64,000 nucleotides of DNA, taken from positions 247,575 to 311,574 of the forward strand of contig NZ_BBIU01000002.1 in assembly GCF_000730645.1 (NCBI RefSeq). The letters are read 5' to 3'. The stretch's first letter is position 1; the number at the start of each line of letters is the position of its first letter. Below the pieces are notes generated by a model, which saw only the letters and a program-made list of their open reading frames with translations, searched no databases and was not told the DNA's origin. Both the position numbers and the translations under genes were made by a program. Positions 18,805-50,700 of this stretch are shown here, one piece after another. This stretch comes from Pseudomonas parafulva NBRC 16636 = DSM 17004. Lineage in GTDB: Bacteria > Pseudomonadota > Gammaproteobacteria > Pseudomonadales > Pseudomonadaceae.

Positions 18805-21800
18805 ATGCCCGTCGCCGACACTTTCGACCTGACCGTTGCCCAGCAGGACATCTGGCTGGACCAGCTCAGCCACGGGCCTTCGCCGTTGTACAACATCGGC
18901 GCCTACGTGCATGTGCACGGCCCGGTGGACCAGGCACGGCTAGAGCAGGCCGTCGAGCACCTGGCGCGGCTGCACGATGGGCTACGGGCTGCACTGGTCA
19001 CCGACCAGGGCATCGCGCGGCAGTGCTTTGCCGGCGCCACGCCTGTGCGCTTTGCAGTGGATGACGTGCAGGCCAGCCAAGACCCGGTGCAGGCAGCACG
19101 CACCTTGCTACAGGGCTGGATGCAAACGCCTTTCGAACTGAGCAAGGCGCCTCTGTGGGGGGTGATGCTGGTGCGCATCGACGAGCATCAACACCTGTTG
19201 GCGCTCAAGGCGCACCACCTGGTGCTGGACGGCTGGGGTGTCGATCAATGGTTCAAGCAGCTTGCCCACCTGTACCGGCAGCTTGAACTGGGCCAGCCCC
19301 TGCCGGGCAGCGCACCGTCCTACACAACCTTCATCGAAGACGATGCCCGCTATCAGGCCTCTGCGCGCCATGCCAAGGACCGTGCCTATTGGCTGGCCCG
19401 GTACGCAAGCCTGCCCGACCCGCTGTTGCAACCCCGCCAACAACCTGCGCACGCCCCCTCGCCGAGTGGCGCGCTGGAACTGGCGTTTGCCCCAAGCCTG
19501 CTGGCACGCATGCGCGAACTGGCCGCGCCGCTGAACGCCTCGCCATTCCACGTATTGCTGGCCGCGCTGCACGTGTGTGTGAGCCGCACTTGGCAACGCG
19601 ATGAATGGGTGGTGGGCTTGCCTGTGCGCAACCGCAGCAATGCACACTTCAAGGCCACGCTCGGGCTGTTCACGCAAGTGAGTGCATTGCGCATGGGCTT
19701 CGGTCGCGGGTTGGCGTTTTCGCCGTTGGTCCAGGGCATCGCCGAGGCGCTGAAACAGGATTTTCGCCATCAACGCTACGCCCTGAGCGCGTTGCAGCGC
19801 GAACTGGCCGTTCAACCTGGCGGGCGAGCGCGGCTGTTCGAAGTGCTGGTGTCGTTTGAGGAGGACACCAACGCCCTGTGCATCGGTGACACCGCTAGCC
19901 ATACCGTGATGATCAGCAACGGCCATGAACCTGCACCGCTGAGTATTCACCTGCGCTGCAACACCCACACCGGCGCAGCGCGCCTGCACCTGGTGCATGA
20001 TCGCGCATGGCTGGCGGACGACGAAGTGCAGGCCCTGGCGGCGCGGCTGCTGCATGTGCTGGAGCAGGGCTTGGCCCTGCCGCAGCTGGCGGTGGCTGCG
20101 TTCGAGGTGCTGACCGAGGCAGATCAACACAACCTGTGGCAATGGAACGACACGGGGCGCACATTGGCCTCAGGCGATGCTGCGTTGATCCAGCGGCGCA
20201 TCGAGTGGCAAGCCAATACCCGCCCGCACACCATTGCTGCGCGCTTCGGTGAACACCAACTGAGCTATGGCGAACTGGACCGCCGGGCGACCTTGCTGGC
20301 CCAGCACCTGGCAAGCCTGGGCGTCACCCCCGAGCAGCGGGTGGCGGTGGTGGGCCAGCGCGGGCTGGACACCTTGGCAGGGCTGCTGGCGGTGCTCAAA
20401 AGCGGGGCTGCCTACGTACCCATTGATGCCACTCACCCCACCGAGCGCATCGCCTACCTGCTGCGCGACAGCGCGCCGCAGGTGGTGCTGACCTTGTCGC
20501 GCTTCAGTGAGCGCCTGCCTGCCCATGGCCGGCCGCAGATCGAGTTGGACCGGTTTGCCTGGCAGGGCCAGCCCGCCGCTGGCTTCAGGTTCCTACCGCA
20601 GTCACCCGAGCACCTGGCCTACGTCATTTATACCTCCGGCTCGACCGGGCAACCCAAAGGCGTGATGGTGGAGCAACGCATGCTGGCCAACCTGGTCGAT
20701 TGGCATTGCAGCCGCTTCGACCTCGGCCCAGGTCGCCATCAGTCCAGCGTCGCCGGCTTTGGCTTCGACGCCATGGCCTGGGAAACCTGGCCGGCACTGT
20801 GCTGCGGGGCGACCTTGCACCTGGCGCCTGTGCGCGACGGCGCCGAAGACATCGATGCATTGCTGGCCTGGTGGCGTGCCCAGCCACTGGACGTGAGTTT
20901 TCTGCCAACCCCCGTGGCCGAGCACGCCTTTGCCCAAGGCCACCAGCACCCGACCTTGCGCACCCTGCTGGTGGGGGGCGACCGCTTGCGCCGTCTTGGC
21001 CGCGAGCGCGGCTTCCAGGTGATCAACAACTACGGCCCCACAGAAACCACGGTGGTGGCGACGTCGGGCCTGGTGGTACCCGGCGGCCCATTGCACATTG
21101 GCGGCCCGGTGGCCAACACCCGGCTGTACATGCTGGATGCGCAGCGCAACCAGCTGCCGGTTGGCGCGGCCGGTGAGTTGTACATCGGTGGCGAAGGCGT
21201 TGCCCGTGGCTACCTCAACCAGCCGCAGATGACCGCCGAGCGCTTTCTGCACGACCCGTTCAGCCCACAGCCGGGGGCGCGTATGTACCGCACCGGTGAC
21301 TGGGTGCGCTGGCAGCCAGATGGTGCATTGCAGTACCTGGGGCGCAACGACGACCAGGTGAAGATCCGCGGGGTACGGGTAGAGTTGGCCGAAATCGAGG
21401 CGGCGCTGTGCAGCCACGCGGCAGTGGGCGAAGCAGTGGTCATGCTGCGTGACGGGCAGTTGCAGGCCTGGTTCATGGCAGACCAGGCGGTCGCGCCCCG
21501 CGAACTGCATGATCACCTGCGTGACCGCCTGCCCATCGCGTTGCTACCGGCGGCCTACGTACGCGTTGCTCGCTGGCCGTTGACGGCCAACGGCAAGCTG
21601 GACCGGCGCGCCTTGCCGGCAGCAGACGAAGCGGCCAGCGTACGGCGTGAGCATGAGCCGCCGCAGGGCGAGGTTGAGTGCTGCCTGGCACAGTTATGGG
21701 CCGAGCTGTTGCAGGTTGAACGTGTGGGCCGGCGTGACCACTTCTTCGAGCTGGGCGGCCACTCGTTGCTTGCGGTGCAATTGATCGAACGCATGCGTCA

Positions 21801-24800
21801 GCAAGGCCTGCAAGCCGATGTGCAGGTGCTCTTCGGCCAATCCACCCTTGCCGCGCTGGCGGCCAGCGCTCGCCCCATCGACACCGTGGCCACGCCGGCG
21901 CCCGCCGTCCCCCCGGGCTGCCAGCGCATTACCCCGCCGATGTTGCCGCTCACCTGCCTGAGCCAGGCCACCATCGACCACATCGTGGGCACCGTGCCGG
22001 GCGGCGCCGCCAATGTGCAGGAAATCTACCCCCTGGCGCCCTTGCAGCAGGGGCTGCTGTACCACCATGTGACCGATGCGCGGGACCCGTACCAGCAGCA
22101 GGCGCTGTTTGCCTTCACCACGGCCGAGCAGTTGCAGGCGTTCGCCGAGGCGCTGCAGCAGGTCATCGACCGCCACGACATCCTGCGCACCAGCCTTGTC
22201 TGGGAAGGCCTGCAGGCACCCCAGCAGGTTGTGTGGCGAAACGCCCGCTTGCCGGTACAGCACTGGCACGGCCCGGCCGAGCAGTTGCGCAGCCACTTTG
22301 ACCCACAGCGACAGCCGTTGTCGTTGCTGGCAGCGCCCATGATGGCCCTGGTGTATACCGAGGACGCTGCGCAAGGCCGTTGGCTAGGCCTGCTGCGCTT
22401 CCATCACCTGATCAACGACGCGGTTTCGCTCCAGGTGCTGCTGGGCGAGCTGCGCGCCTGCATGGCCGGGCAGGCGCAACAGTTACCAGCGCCGGTGCCC
22501 TACCGCGACTACGTGGCCGTCAGCACCCGCCCGGAGCGTCAGGCCGCCCATGAGGCGTTTTTCCGCAAGCAGCTAGCCGAGCGCCAGCCGCAGCCACCTT
22601 TGCAAGGGTGGGGCGGGGCAACGCTGGACGAACAGGACGTGGAAAGCCGCACCCTCGACCTGCAGCCTGAACTGATCGCTGGGCTGCGCCTGCAATCGCG
22701 CAGGCACGGTGCCAGCCTCGCCAGCCTGCTGCACCTGGCCTGGGCCCAGGTGCTGGGTAGCCTCGGGGGCCGCGACCAGGTGGTGCTCGGTACAGTGTTG
22801 CTGGGGCGCAGCATGGCCGGGCCCGGCGCCGACCGTGCCATGGGCATGTTCATCAACAGCCTGCCGCTGTGCGTCCAGCTGGCCGACCGCTCGCCCCAGC
22901 AGGCGCTGAGCGATACCCACGCGGGGTTAGCGGCGTTGCTTGCCCACGAAGATGCACCGTTGATCCTCGCCCAGCAATGCAGTGGCCAGCCCGCGGGCAC
23001 GCCGCTGTTCGACAGCCTGGTGAACTACCGCCAGGGCGGCGTGGGCTTTGGCCAGGTGCTTCCCGGGGTGGAACTGGTGGAAGCCAGCGAAGTGCACAGC
23101 CACGGTTTGGTACTGACCGTGGATGACCTTGGCGATGCGTTGCAACTGGCCGTGCGGGCGCCCAGTGCCCTGGGCGCACAGCGGGTACTGGGCTTTCTGT
23201 TCAAGGCCTTGGGCCAGCTCAACCATGCCCTGGCATGCCAGGACACCGCCGGGCTGCACACGCTGTGCCCGATTCCGGAGGGCGAACTGCAACTGCTGCT
23301 GCACGGTTTCAATGACAGCGAGGACCGCAGTAGCCCGTATGGCCAGACCCTGCCTGCATTGTTCGAGGCGCAGGTACACCGTACCCCCGATGCCATCGCC
23401 GTACAGGACGAGCAAGGCAGCCTGAGCTACCAATGCCTGAATGAACAGGCCAACCGGCTGGCCCATCATCTGATCGCATTGGGTGTGGGCCCGGACCGTC
23501 GGGTGGCGGTGTGTATAGAGCGTGGTATCTGCCTGATGGTGGCCTTGCTCGGGGTGATGAAGGCGGGCGGTGCCTACGTGCCGCTGGACCCGGAATACCC
23601 TGAAGAGCGCCTGCGCTTCATGCTGCAGGACAGTGAACCGCGGGTTGTGCTGGTACAGGGCGCTACCCATGGCTTGTTCAGCAACGCGCCGTGCCCCGTG
23701 CTGGACCTGGGCACGGATGGCTGGCAAGCCAGCGCAGTCGGCAACCCGCAGGTGGCGGGCCTGGGGCCCAGGCACCTGGCCTATGTGATGTACACCTCAG
23801 GCTCGACCGGCACACCCAAGGGCGTGATGATCGAACACCGCGGCCTGTGCAACCTCATGCACTGGGGCTCGCACATTCGCCCACCACGGCCGGGTGACGC
23901 GTTGCTGCAAAGGGCGCCGTGCACCTTCGACGGCTCGGTGTGGGAACTGTTCTGGCCGCTCACGGCCGGGTTGCGCCTGGTACTGGCCAGGCCGGATGGC
24001 CATCGTGACCCGGCTTACCTGGTGGCGCTTGTGCAGGCCAGGCAGGTGACGGTTGTCAAGTTCGTACCCGCGCTGCTGCACCAGTTTCTGGAACAGCCCG
24101 GCGTGGAGCGTTGCACCAGCCTGACTGACATTTTCTGTGGCGGCGGCGACCTGACGGTGGCCTTGCTGCGCAGCGTGCGCCTACACCTGCCCAAGGTGCG
24201 GGTACACAACGTGTACGGCCCCACCGAGGCAACGGTGGACAGCACCGCCTGGACCTTGCACCCCCACGAACCCGTACCCGAGCAGGCGCCGCCGATCGGC
24301 AGGGCGATTGCCAATACCCGTTTGTACGTGCTCGATGAACATGATCGCCCGGTGCCGTTGGGGGCGGTGGGGCAGCTGCACATTGGCGGGGTTGGCGTGG
24401 CGCGCGGCTACCTGGGGCTGGCGCAGTTGCAGGCCGAGCGCTTCATCGCCAGCCCGTTCGTCGAAGGCGACCGGCTATACCGCACGGGTGACCTTGTGCG
24501 CTACCGGGCCGATGGCCAGCTGGACTTCATCGGGCGCAATGATTTCCAGATCAAGTTGCGTGGTTTGCGCGTGGAGCTGGGTGAAATCGAAGCCTCCCTG
24601 GCGGCCCACCCCGCCGTGGGCCAGGCGGTGGTAATGATGCGCGACGAGCGCCTGGTGGCGTATTTCACCTGCCGCCCCGGTACGTCGGCACCCGCCCTGA
24701 CCGTACTGCGCAGCCACCTGTTGGGGTGCATGCCCGAGTACATGGTGCCCCAGGCGTTCGTGGCTCTGTCGCACCTGCCACTGAGTGCCAACGGCAAGCT

Positions 24801-25143
24801 GGACCGCGCTGCATTGCCAGAACCGGATGCGCACGCGGTGATCAGCCGCGCCTACCACGCGCCGCAGGGGGAGGTGGAAGCAGCGCTTGCAGCGATCTGG
24901 GCCGAGGTGCTGAAAATCGAGCAGGTCGGCCGGGATGACAACTTCTTCGAGTTGGGCGGGCACTCACTGCTGGCGGTCGGCCTGGTCGCACGCATGCGCC
25001 AGGCCGGCCTGCACGTCGATGCCAGGACCTTGTTCAGCCAACCTACCTTGTCGGGCCTGGCAGCCAGCACACGGCCGGAACAGGAGCAGGTCGTGATCCC
25101 GGCGACCACCATCCCCAGCCTGGGCAAGCGCAGGCGCCTGTGA
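18805..25143 (+). CDS. psoA: Lipopeptide NRPS, initiation subunit: modules 1-2 (C-start-A-T-C-A-T)
   Basis: This 2112-residue subunit starts the lipopeptide. Module 1: a starter condensation domain (residues about 1-440; HHLVLDG at 137) that should acylate the first amino acid with a fatty acid from CoA; an A domain with core YTSGSTG at 609 and code DAWFLGNVV, the Pseudomonas leucine code; and a T domain with the phosphopantetheine serine at 987. Module 2: a condensation domain of the dual C/E lineage (HHLINDA at 1200) whose N-terminal motif HHVTDARD is shorter than the usual HHxxxxxGD; an A domain (core at 1663) with code DGWKFGVVD, read as Glu; and T Ser2054. The C-terminus runs into a short linker (QVVIPATTIP) and stops with a basic GKRRRL tail. 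The ATG at 18805 has AGAAGGA upstream. Leu-Glu matches putisolvin positions 1-2. Confidence 0.93.
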   Translation: MPVADTFDLTVAQQDIWLDQLSHGPSPLYNIGAYVHVHGPVDQARLEQAVEHLARLHDGLRAALVTDQGIARQCFAGATPVRFAVDDVQASQDPVQAARTLLQGWMQTPFELSKAPLWGVMLVRIDEHQHLLALKAHHLVLDGWGVDQWFKQLAHLYRQLELGQPLPGSAPSYTTFIEDDARYQASARHAKDRAYWLARYASLPDPLLQPRQQPAHAPSPSGALELAFAPSLLARMRELAAPLNASPFHVLLAALHVCVSRTWQRDEWVVGLPVRNRSNAHFKATLGLFTQVSALRMGFGRGLAFSPLVQGIAEALKQDFRHQRYALSALQRELAVQPGGRARLFEVLVSFEEDTNALCIGDTASHTVMISNGHEPAPLSIHLRCNTHTGAARLHLVHDRAWLADDEVQALAARLLHVLEQGLALPQLAVAAFEVLTEADQHNLWQWNDTGRTLASGDAALIQRRIEWQANTRPHTIAARFGEHQLSYGELDRRATLLAQHLASLGVTPEQRVAVVGQRGLDTLAGLLAVLKSGAAYVPIDATHPTERIAYLLRDSAPQVVLTLSRFSERLPAHGRPQIELDRFAWQGQPAAGFRFLPQSPEHLAYVIYTSGSTGQPKGVMVEQRMLANLVDWHCSRFDLGPGRHQSSVAGFGFDAMAWETWPALCCGATLHLAPVRDGAEDIDALLAWWRAQPLDVSFLPTPVAEHAFAQGHQHPTLRTLLVGGDRLRRLGRERGFQVINNYGPTETTVVATSGLVVPGGPLHIGGPVANTRLYMLDAQRNQLPVGAAGELYIGGEGVARGYLNQPQMTAERFLHDPFSPQPGARMYRTGDWVRWQPDGALQYLGRNDDQVKIRGVRVELAEIEAALCSHAAVGEAVVMLRDGQLQAWFMADQAVAPRELHDHLRDRLPIALLPAAYVRVARWPLTANGKLDRRALPAADEAASVRREHEPPQGEVECCLAQLWAELLQVERVGRRDHFFELGGHSLLAVQLIERMRQQGLQADVQVLFGQSTLAALAASARPIDTVATPAPAVPPGCQRITPPMLPLTCLSQATIDHIVGTVPGGAANVQEIYPLAPLQQGLLYHHVTDARDPYQQQALFAFTTAEQLQAFAEALQQVIDRHDILRTSLVWEGLQAPQQVVWRNARLPVQHWHGPAEQLRSHFDPQRQPLSLLAAPMMALVYTEDAAQGRWLGLLRFHHLINDAVSLQVLLGELRACMAGQAQQLPAPVPYRDYVAVSTRPERQAAHEAFFRKQLAERQPQPPLQGWGGATLDEQDVESRTLDLQPELIAGLRLQSRRHGASLASLLHLAWAQVLGSLGGRDQVVLGTVLLGRSMAGPGADRAMGMFINSLPLCVQLADRSPQQALSDTHAGLAALLAHEDAPLILAQQCSGQPAGTPLFDSLVNYRQGGVGFGQVLPGVELVEASEVHSHGLVLTVDDLGDALQLAVRAPSALGAQRVLGFLFKALGQLNHALACQDTAGLHTLCPIPEGELQLLLHGFNDSEDRSSPYGQTLPALFEAQVHRTPDAIAVQDEQGSLSYQCLNEQANRLAHHLIALGVGPDRRVAVCIERGICLMVALLGVMKAGGAYVPLDPEYPEERLRFMLQDSEPRVVLVQGATHGLFSNAPCPVLDLGTDGWQASAVGNPQVAGLGPRHLAYVMYTSGSTGTPKGVMIEHRGLCNLMHWGSHIRPPRPGDALLQRAPCTFDGSVWELFWPLTAGLRLVLARPDGHRDPAYLVALVQARQVTVVKFVPALLHQFLEQPGVERCTSLTDIFCGGGDLTVALLRSVRLHLPKVRVHNVYGPTEATVDSTAWTLHPHEPVPEQAPPIGRAIANTRLYVLDEHDRPVPLGAVGQLHIGGVGVARGYLGLAQLQAERFIASPFVEGDRLYRTGDLVRYRADGQLDFIGRNDFQIKLRGLRVELGEIEASLAAHPAVGQAVVMMRDERLVAYFTCRPGTSAPALTVLRSHLLGCMPEYMVPQAFVALSHLPLSANGKLDRAALPEPDAHAVISRAYHAPQGEVEAALAAIWAEVLKIEQVGRDDNFFELGGHSLLAVGLVARMRQAGLHVDARTLFSQPTLSGLAASTRPEQEQVVIPATTIPSLGKRRRL

Positions 25144-25392
25144 GATCTGCTTAGGCAAACCAGGCGTACACGCGCACCGGTCACAGGCGTTACTGGCCTG
25201 AAAAACGCTCGCGATACGCCGTACGGGCGGCGCTCGATCTTACAAGCGCCGCACCCGCCACGACGCACACCTCTCAGCGCCCACCGCATCAGGCATATCC
25301 CCCTTGTCCCCGCTTCCCATGTCAGACCGCCCAGTCACGATCCATTAGCGTGTCGGCCACTACCCATTCCAGGCAAAGCAGGATGCTTACCG
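25144..25392. promoter_or_regulatory. psoA-psoB intergenic region with hairpin
   Basis: This gap of 249 bases is unusually long inside an NRPS gene set whose other junctions overlap or nearly touch. An 8-bp perfect hairpin, GCGGCGCT-N10-AGCGCCGC, lies at 25227-25252, without a T run. The ribosome site of psoB (GCAGGA) lies just before ATG 25393. It may hold an internal promoter or an attenuator; neither is shown. Confidence 0.45.
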
Positions 25393-47726
<22,334 letters not shown>

Positions 47727-47730
<4 letters not shown>

Positions 47731-50700
47731 GCATCAATCAATTACTGGCCACCCTGGCCGACCTCAACGTTCAACTGGCACTCAAGGATGGTCAACTGGC
47801 CGTGCAGGGCAACCGCCAGGCATTGACCGATGCGGCGTTGGTGGCCCAGTTACGAGCACACAAGCCTGCACTGCTGAGCATGATCGAGCGTGGCGAGTAC
47901 GTGGCCAGCAAGCAGGGGCCGGTCGACGCGCCGGCCAACCTGATCCCGGCAGGCTGCACGCACATCACCCCGGCCATGCTCAACCTGGTGACGCTGGACC
48001 AGCAGACCCTCGATGAGCTTGTCGCCCAGATCCCCGGCGGTGCGGCGAACGTTCAGGATATCTACCCACTCGCGCCGTTGCAGCAAGGCATGCTGTTCCA
48101 TCACGCCAGTGCTACCGGGCATGACCCCTACGTGATGCAGGCGCGCTTCGTGTTCGCCAGCGAGGCCCGCCTGCAGGCGTTCGCCCAGGCGTTGCAGGGG
48201 GTGATCGCCCGGCACGACATCCTGCGCACCTCGGTGCACTGGCAGGGGCTGGCAGCGCCGCTACAGGTGGTGTGGCGGTATGCGGAGCTTGCCGTGTTGA
48301 CGCGGGCGGGCAATGACCCCGAACACGACAGCTTCGACCTGACCCAGGCGCCGTTGATCCGCCTGTTGCGCGAGGCCCCGCAAGCGGATGGCAGCCTGAC
48401 CGCCACGTTGCAGTTCCACCATATTGCGCTGGATCACAGTGCCCTGGATGTGGTGCGTCAGGAACTGATCACCTTTCTCACCGGCGAACAGGCGCACCTT
48501 GGCACGCCGGTTCCGTTCCGCAACTACGTGGCCCAGGCGGTGCTAGGGGTCACCGAGGCCCAGCACGAGGCATTCTTCCGCGACATGCTGGGTGATATCG
48601 ACCAGCCCACCCTGGCGTACGGCCTGCTGGAAGTGCAAGGTGAAGGCCCGCCGCATGTCGAGCATCAGCTTGATCTGCCGCCGCCGCTCTGCCTGGGCCT
48701 GCGCAACCAGGCGCGGGCCCAAGGGGTGAGTGTGGCCAGCCTGTTCCACCTGGCCTGGGGCCGGGTGCTGGGTGGGCTTACAAGCCGCGACCAGGTGGTG
48801 TTCGGTACGGTGATGATGGGCCGTCTGCTGGGGGCGGAAGCCACCGACAGAGCATTGGGCATCTTCATCAATACCTTGCCGCTGCGCGTCGACCTGGGCG
48901 CAGGCAGCGCGCAAAGCGCCGTTCAGGCTACCCACAAGCGGCTGACGGCACTGATGCGCCATGAGCATGCGCCGCTGGCGCTGGCACAGCGCTGCAGCCA
49001 GGTGGCTGCGCCCGCGCCGCTGTTCAATGCCTTGCTCAACTACCGGCACAGCGCCGTCGACGCCGCCCAGCCCCGGCGTGCAGCACTCGCTGGCATCGAT
49101 GTGGTGGAGTCGGTCGAGGCCACCAACTACCCCTTGACCCTGAGCATCGATGACTTGGGGGCGGGCTTTCGCCTGACCCTGTTGGCGGCGGCGCAAATCC
49201 CAGGGGAACGGGTGTGCGCCTACCTGCAACACACCCTTGAAAGCCTGTTGAACGGGCCAGAAGTAGCGGCCCACAGCCTGCCGATGCTGCCGGCTGACGA
49301 GCGTGAACTGCTGCTGGACGGGTTCAACGCGTGCAGCGCCGGTTACCCGCAGCCCATCACCTTGCATCAGCGCATCGAACAGCAGGCCGAGCGTTTTCCG
49401 CACGCAGTGGCCGCCGTCAGCGGTCAGCAACAACTCTCGTATGCCGTGCTGAACCAACAGGCCAACGCCTTGGCGCATCATCTGCTGGCGTTGGGCGTGC
49501 AGCCCGATGACCGCGTCGCGGTGCTGGCACGCCGCGGGCTGGATACCTTGGTGGGCCTGCTGGCTGTGCTCAAGGCGGGGGCAGGGTACGTGCCCATCGA
49601 CCCTGCCCACCCTGACGAGCGCGTGCACTACCTGCTGGAGGACTGCGCACCGGTGGCCGTGCTGACCCAGCAGGTGCTGCTGCCCAGGGTCGGGCTTGCA
49701 GACCTGCCGGTGCTGGTGCTGGACCAGCCGGGCTGGCCGGTGCGGCAAGACAACCCCCGTGTACCGGGCCTTGGCCCGGGGCACCTGGCCTATGTGATCT
49801 ACACCTCAGGCTCTACCGGCCAACCGAAAGGGGTGATGGTGGAGCACCAGGCGGTGAACAACCTGGTGGACTGGCATTGCCGCGCCTTCGACCTGTGCCA
49901 GGGGCGGCACACCTCTAGCCTGGCCGGCTTTGGCTTCGATGCCATGGCCTGGGAAGTGTGGCCGGCCCTGTGCGCCGGGGCCACGCTGCACCTGGCACCC
50001 ACCTCTGAAGGCAACGATGACCTCGACGCCGTGCTCGCCTGGTGGCAGGCGCAGCCGCTGGATGTAAGCTTCTTGCCCACCCCAGTAGCGGAGTACGCCT
50101 TCAGCCACCAGCTGGAGCACCCGACCTTGCGCACGCTGCTGATCGGCGGTGACCGGCTGCGCCAGTTCAACCGCACCCAGCGTTTTACCGTGGTGAACAA
50201 CTACGGCCCCACTGAGACCACGGTGGTGGCCAGCTCCGGCGCAGTGCAGGCCGGTGGCAACCTGCACATTGGCAGTCCGGTGGACAATGCCAGGCTGTAC
50301 GTGCTCGACAGCCACTTGCAGCCAGTGCCCCTGGGGGTGCCCGGCGAACTGTTCATTGGCGGGGCCGGTGTGGCGCGTGGTTACCTGCACAGGCCGGCGC
50401 TCACGGCTGAGCGTTTTCTCGAAGACCCGTTCGTGGCCCCGGGTGGCGGGCGCATGTACCGCACCGGCGACCTGGTGCGCTGGAACACCGACGGCACCCT
50501 GGACTACCTGGGGCGCAACGACGACCAGATCAAACTCCGCGGCCTGCGCATCGAGCCCGGCGAGATCGAGAGCCGCCTGGCCGCATTGGCTGGCATTGCC
50601 GAAGCGGTGGTGGTGGCCCGCGAAGATCAGCCTGGGCACCCGCAGCTGGTGGCGTACTACACCGCCACGGCAGATGTGCAACCGCTGGCAGGTGAAGGCC

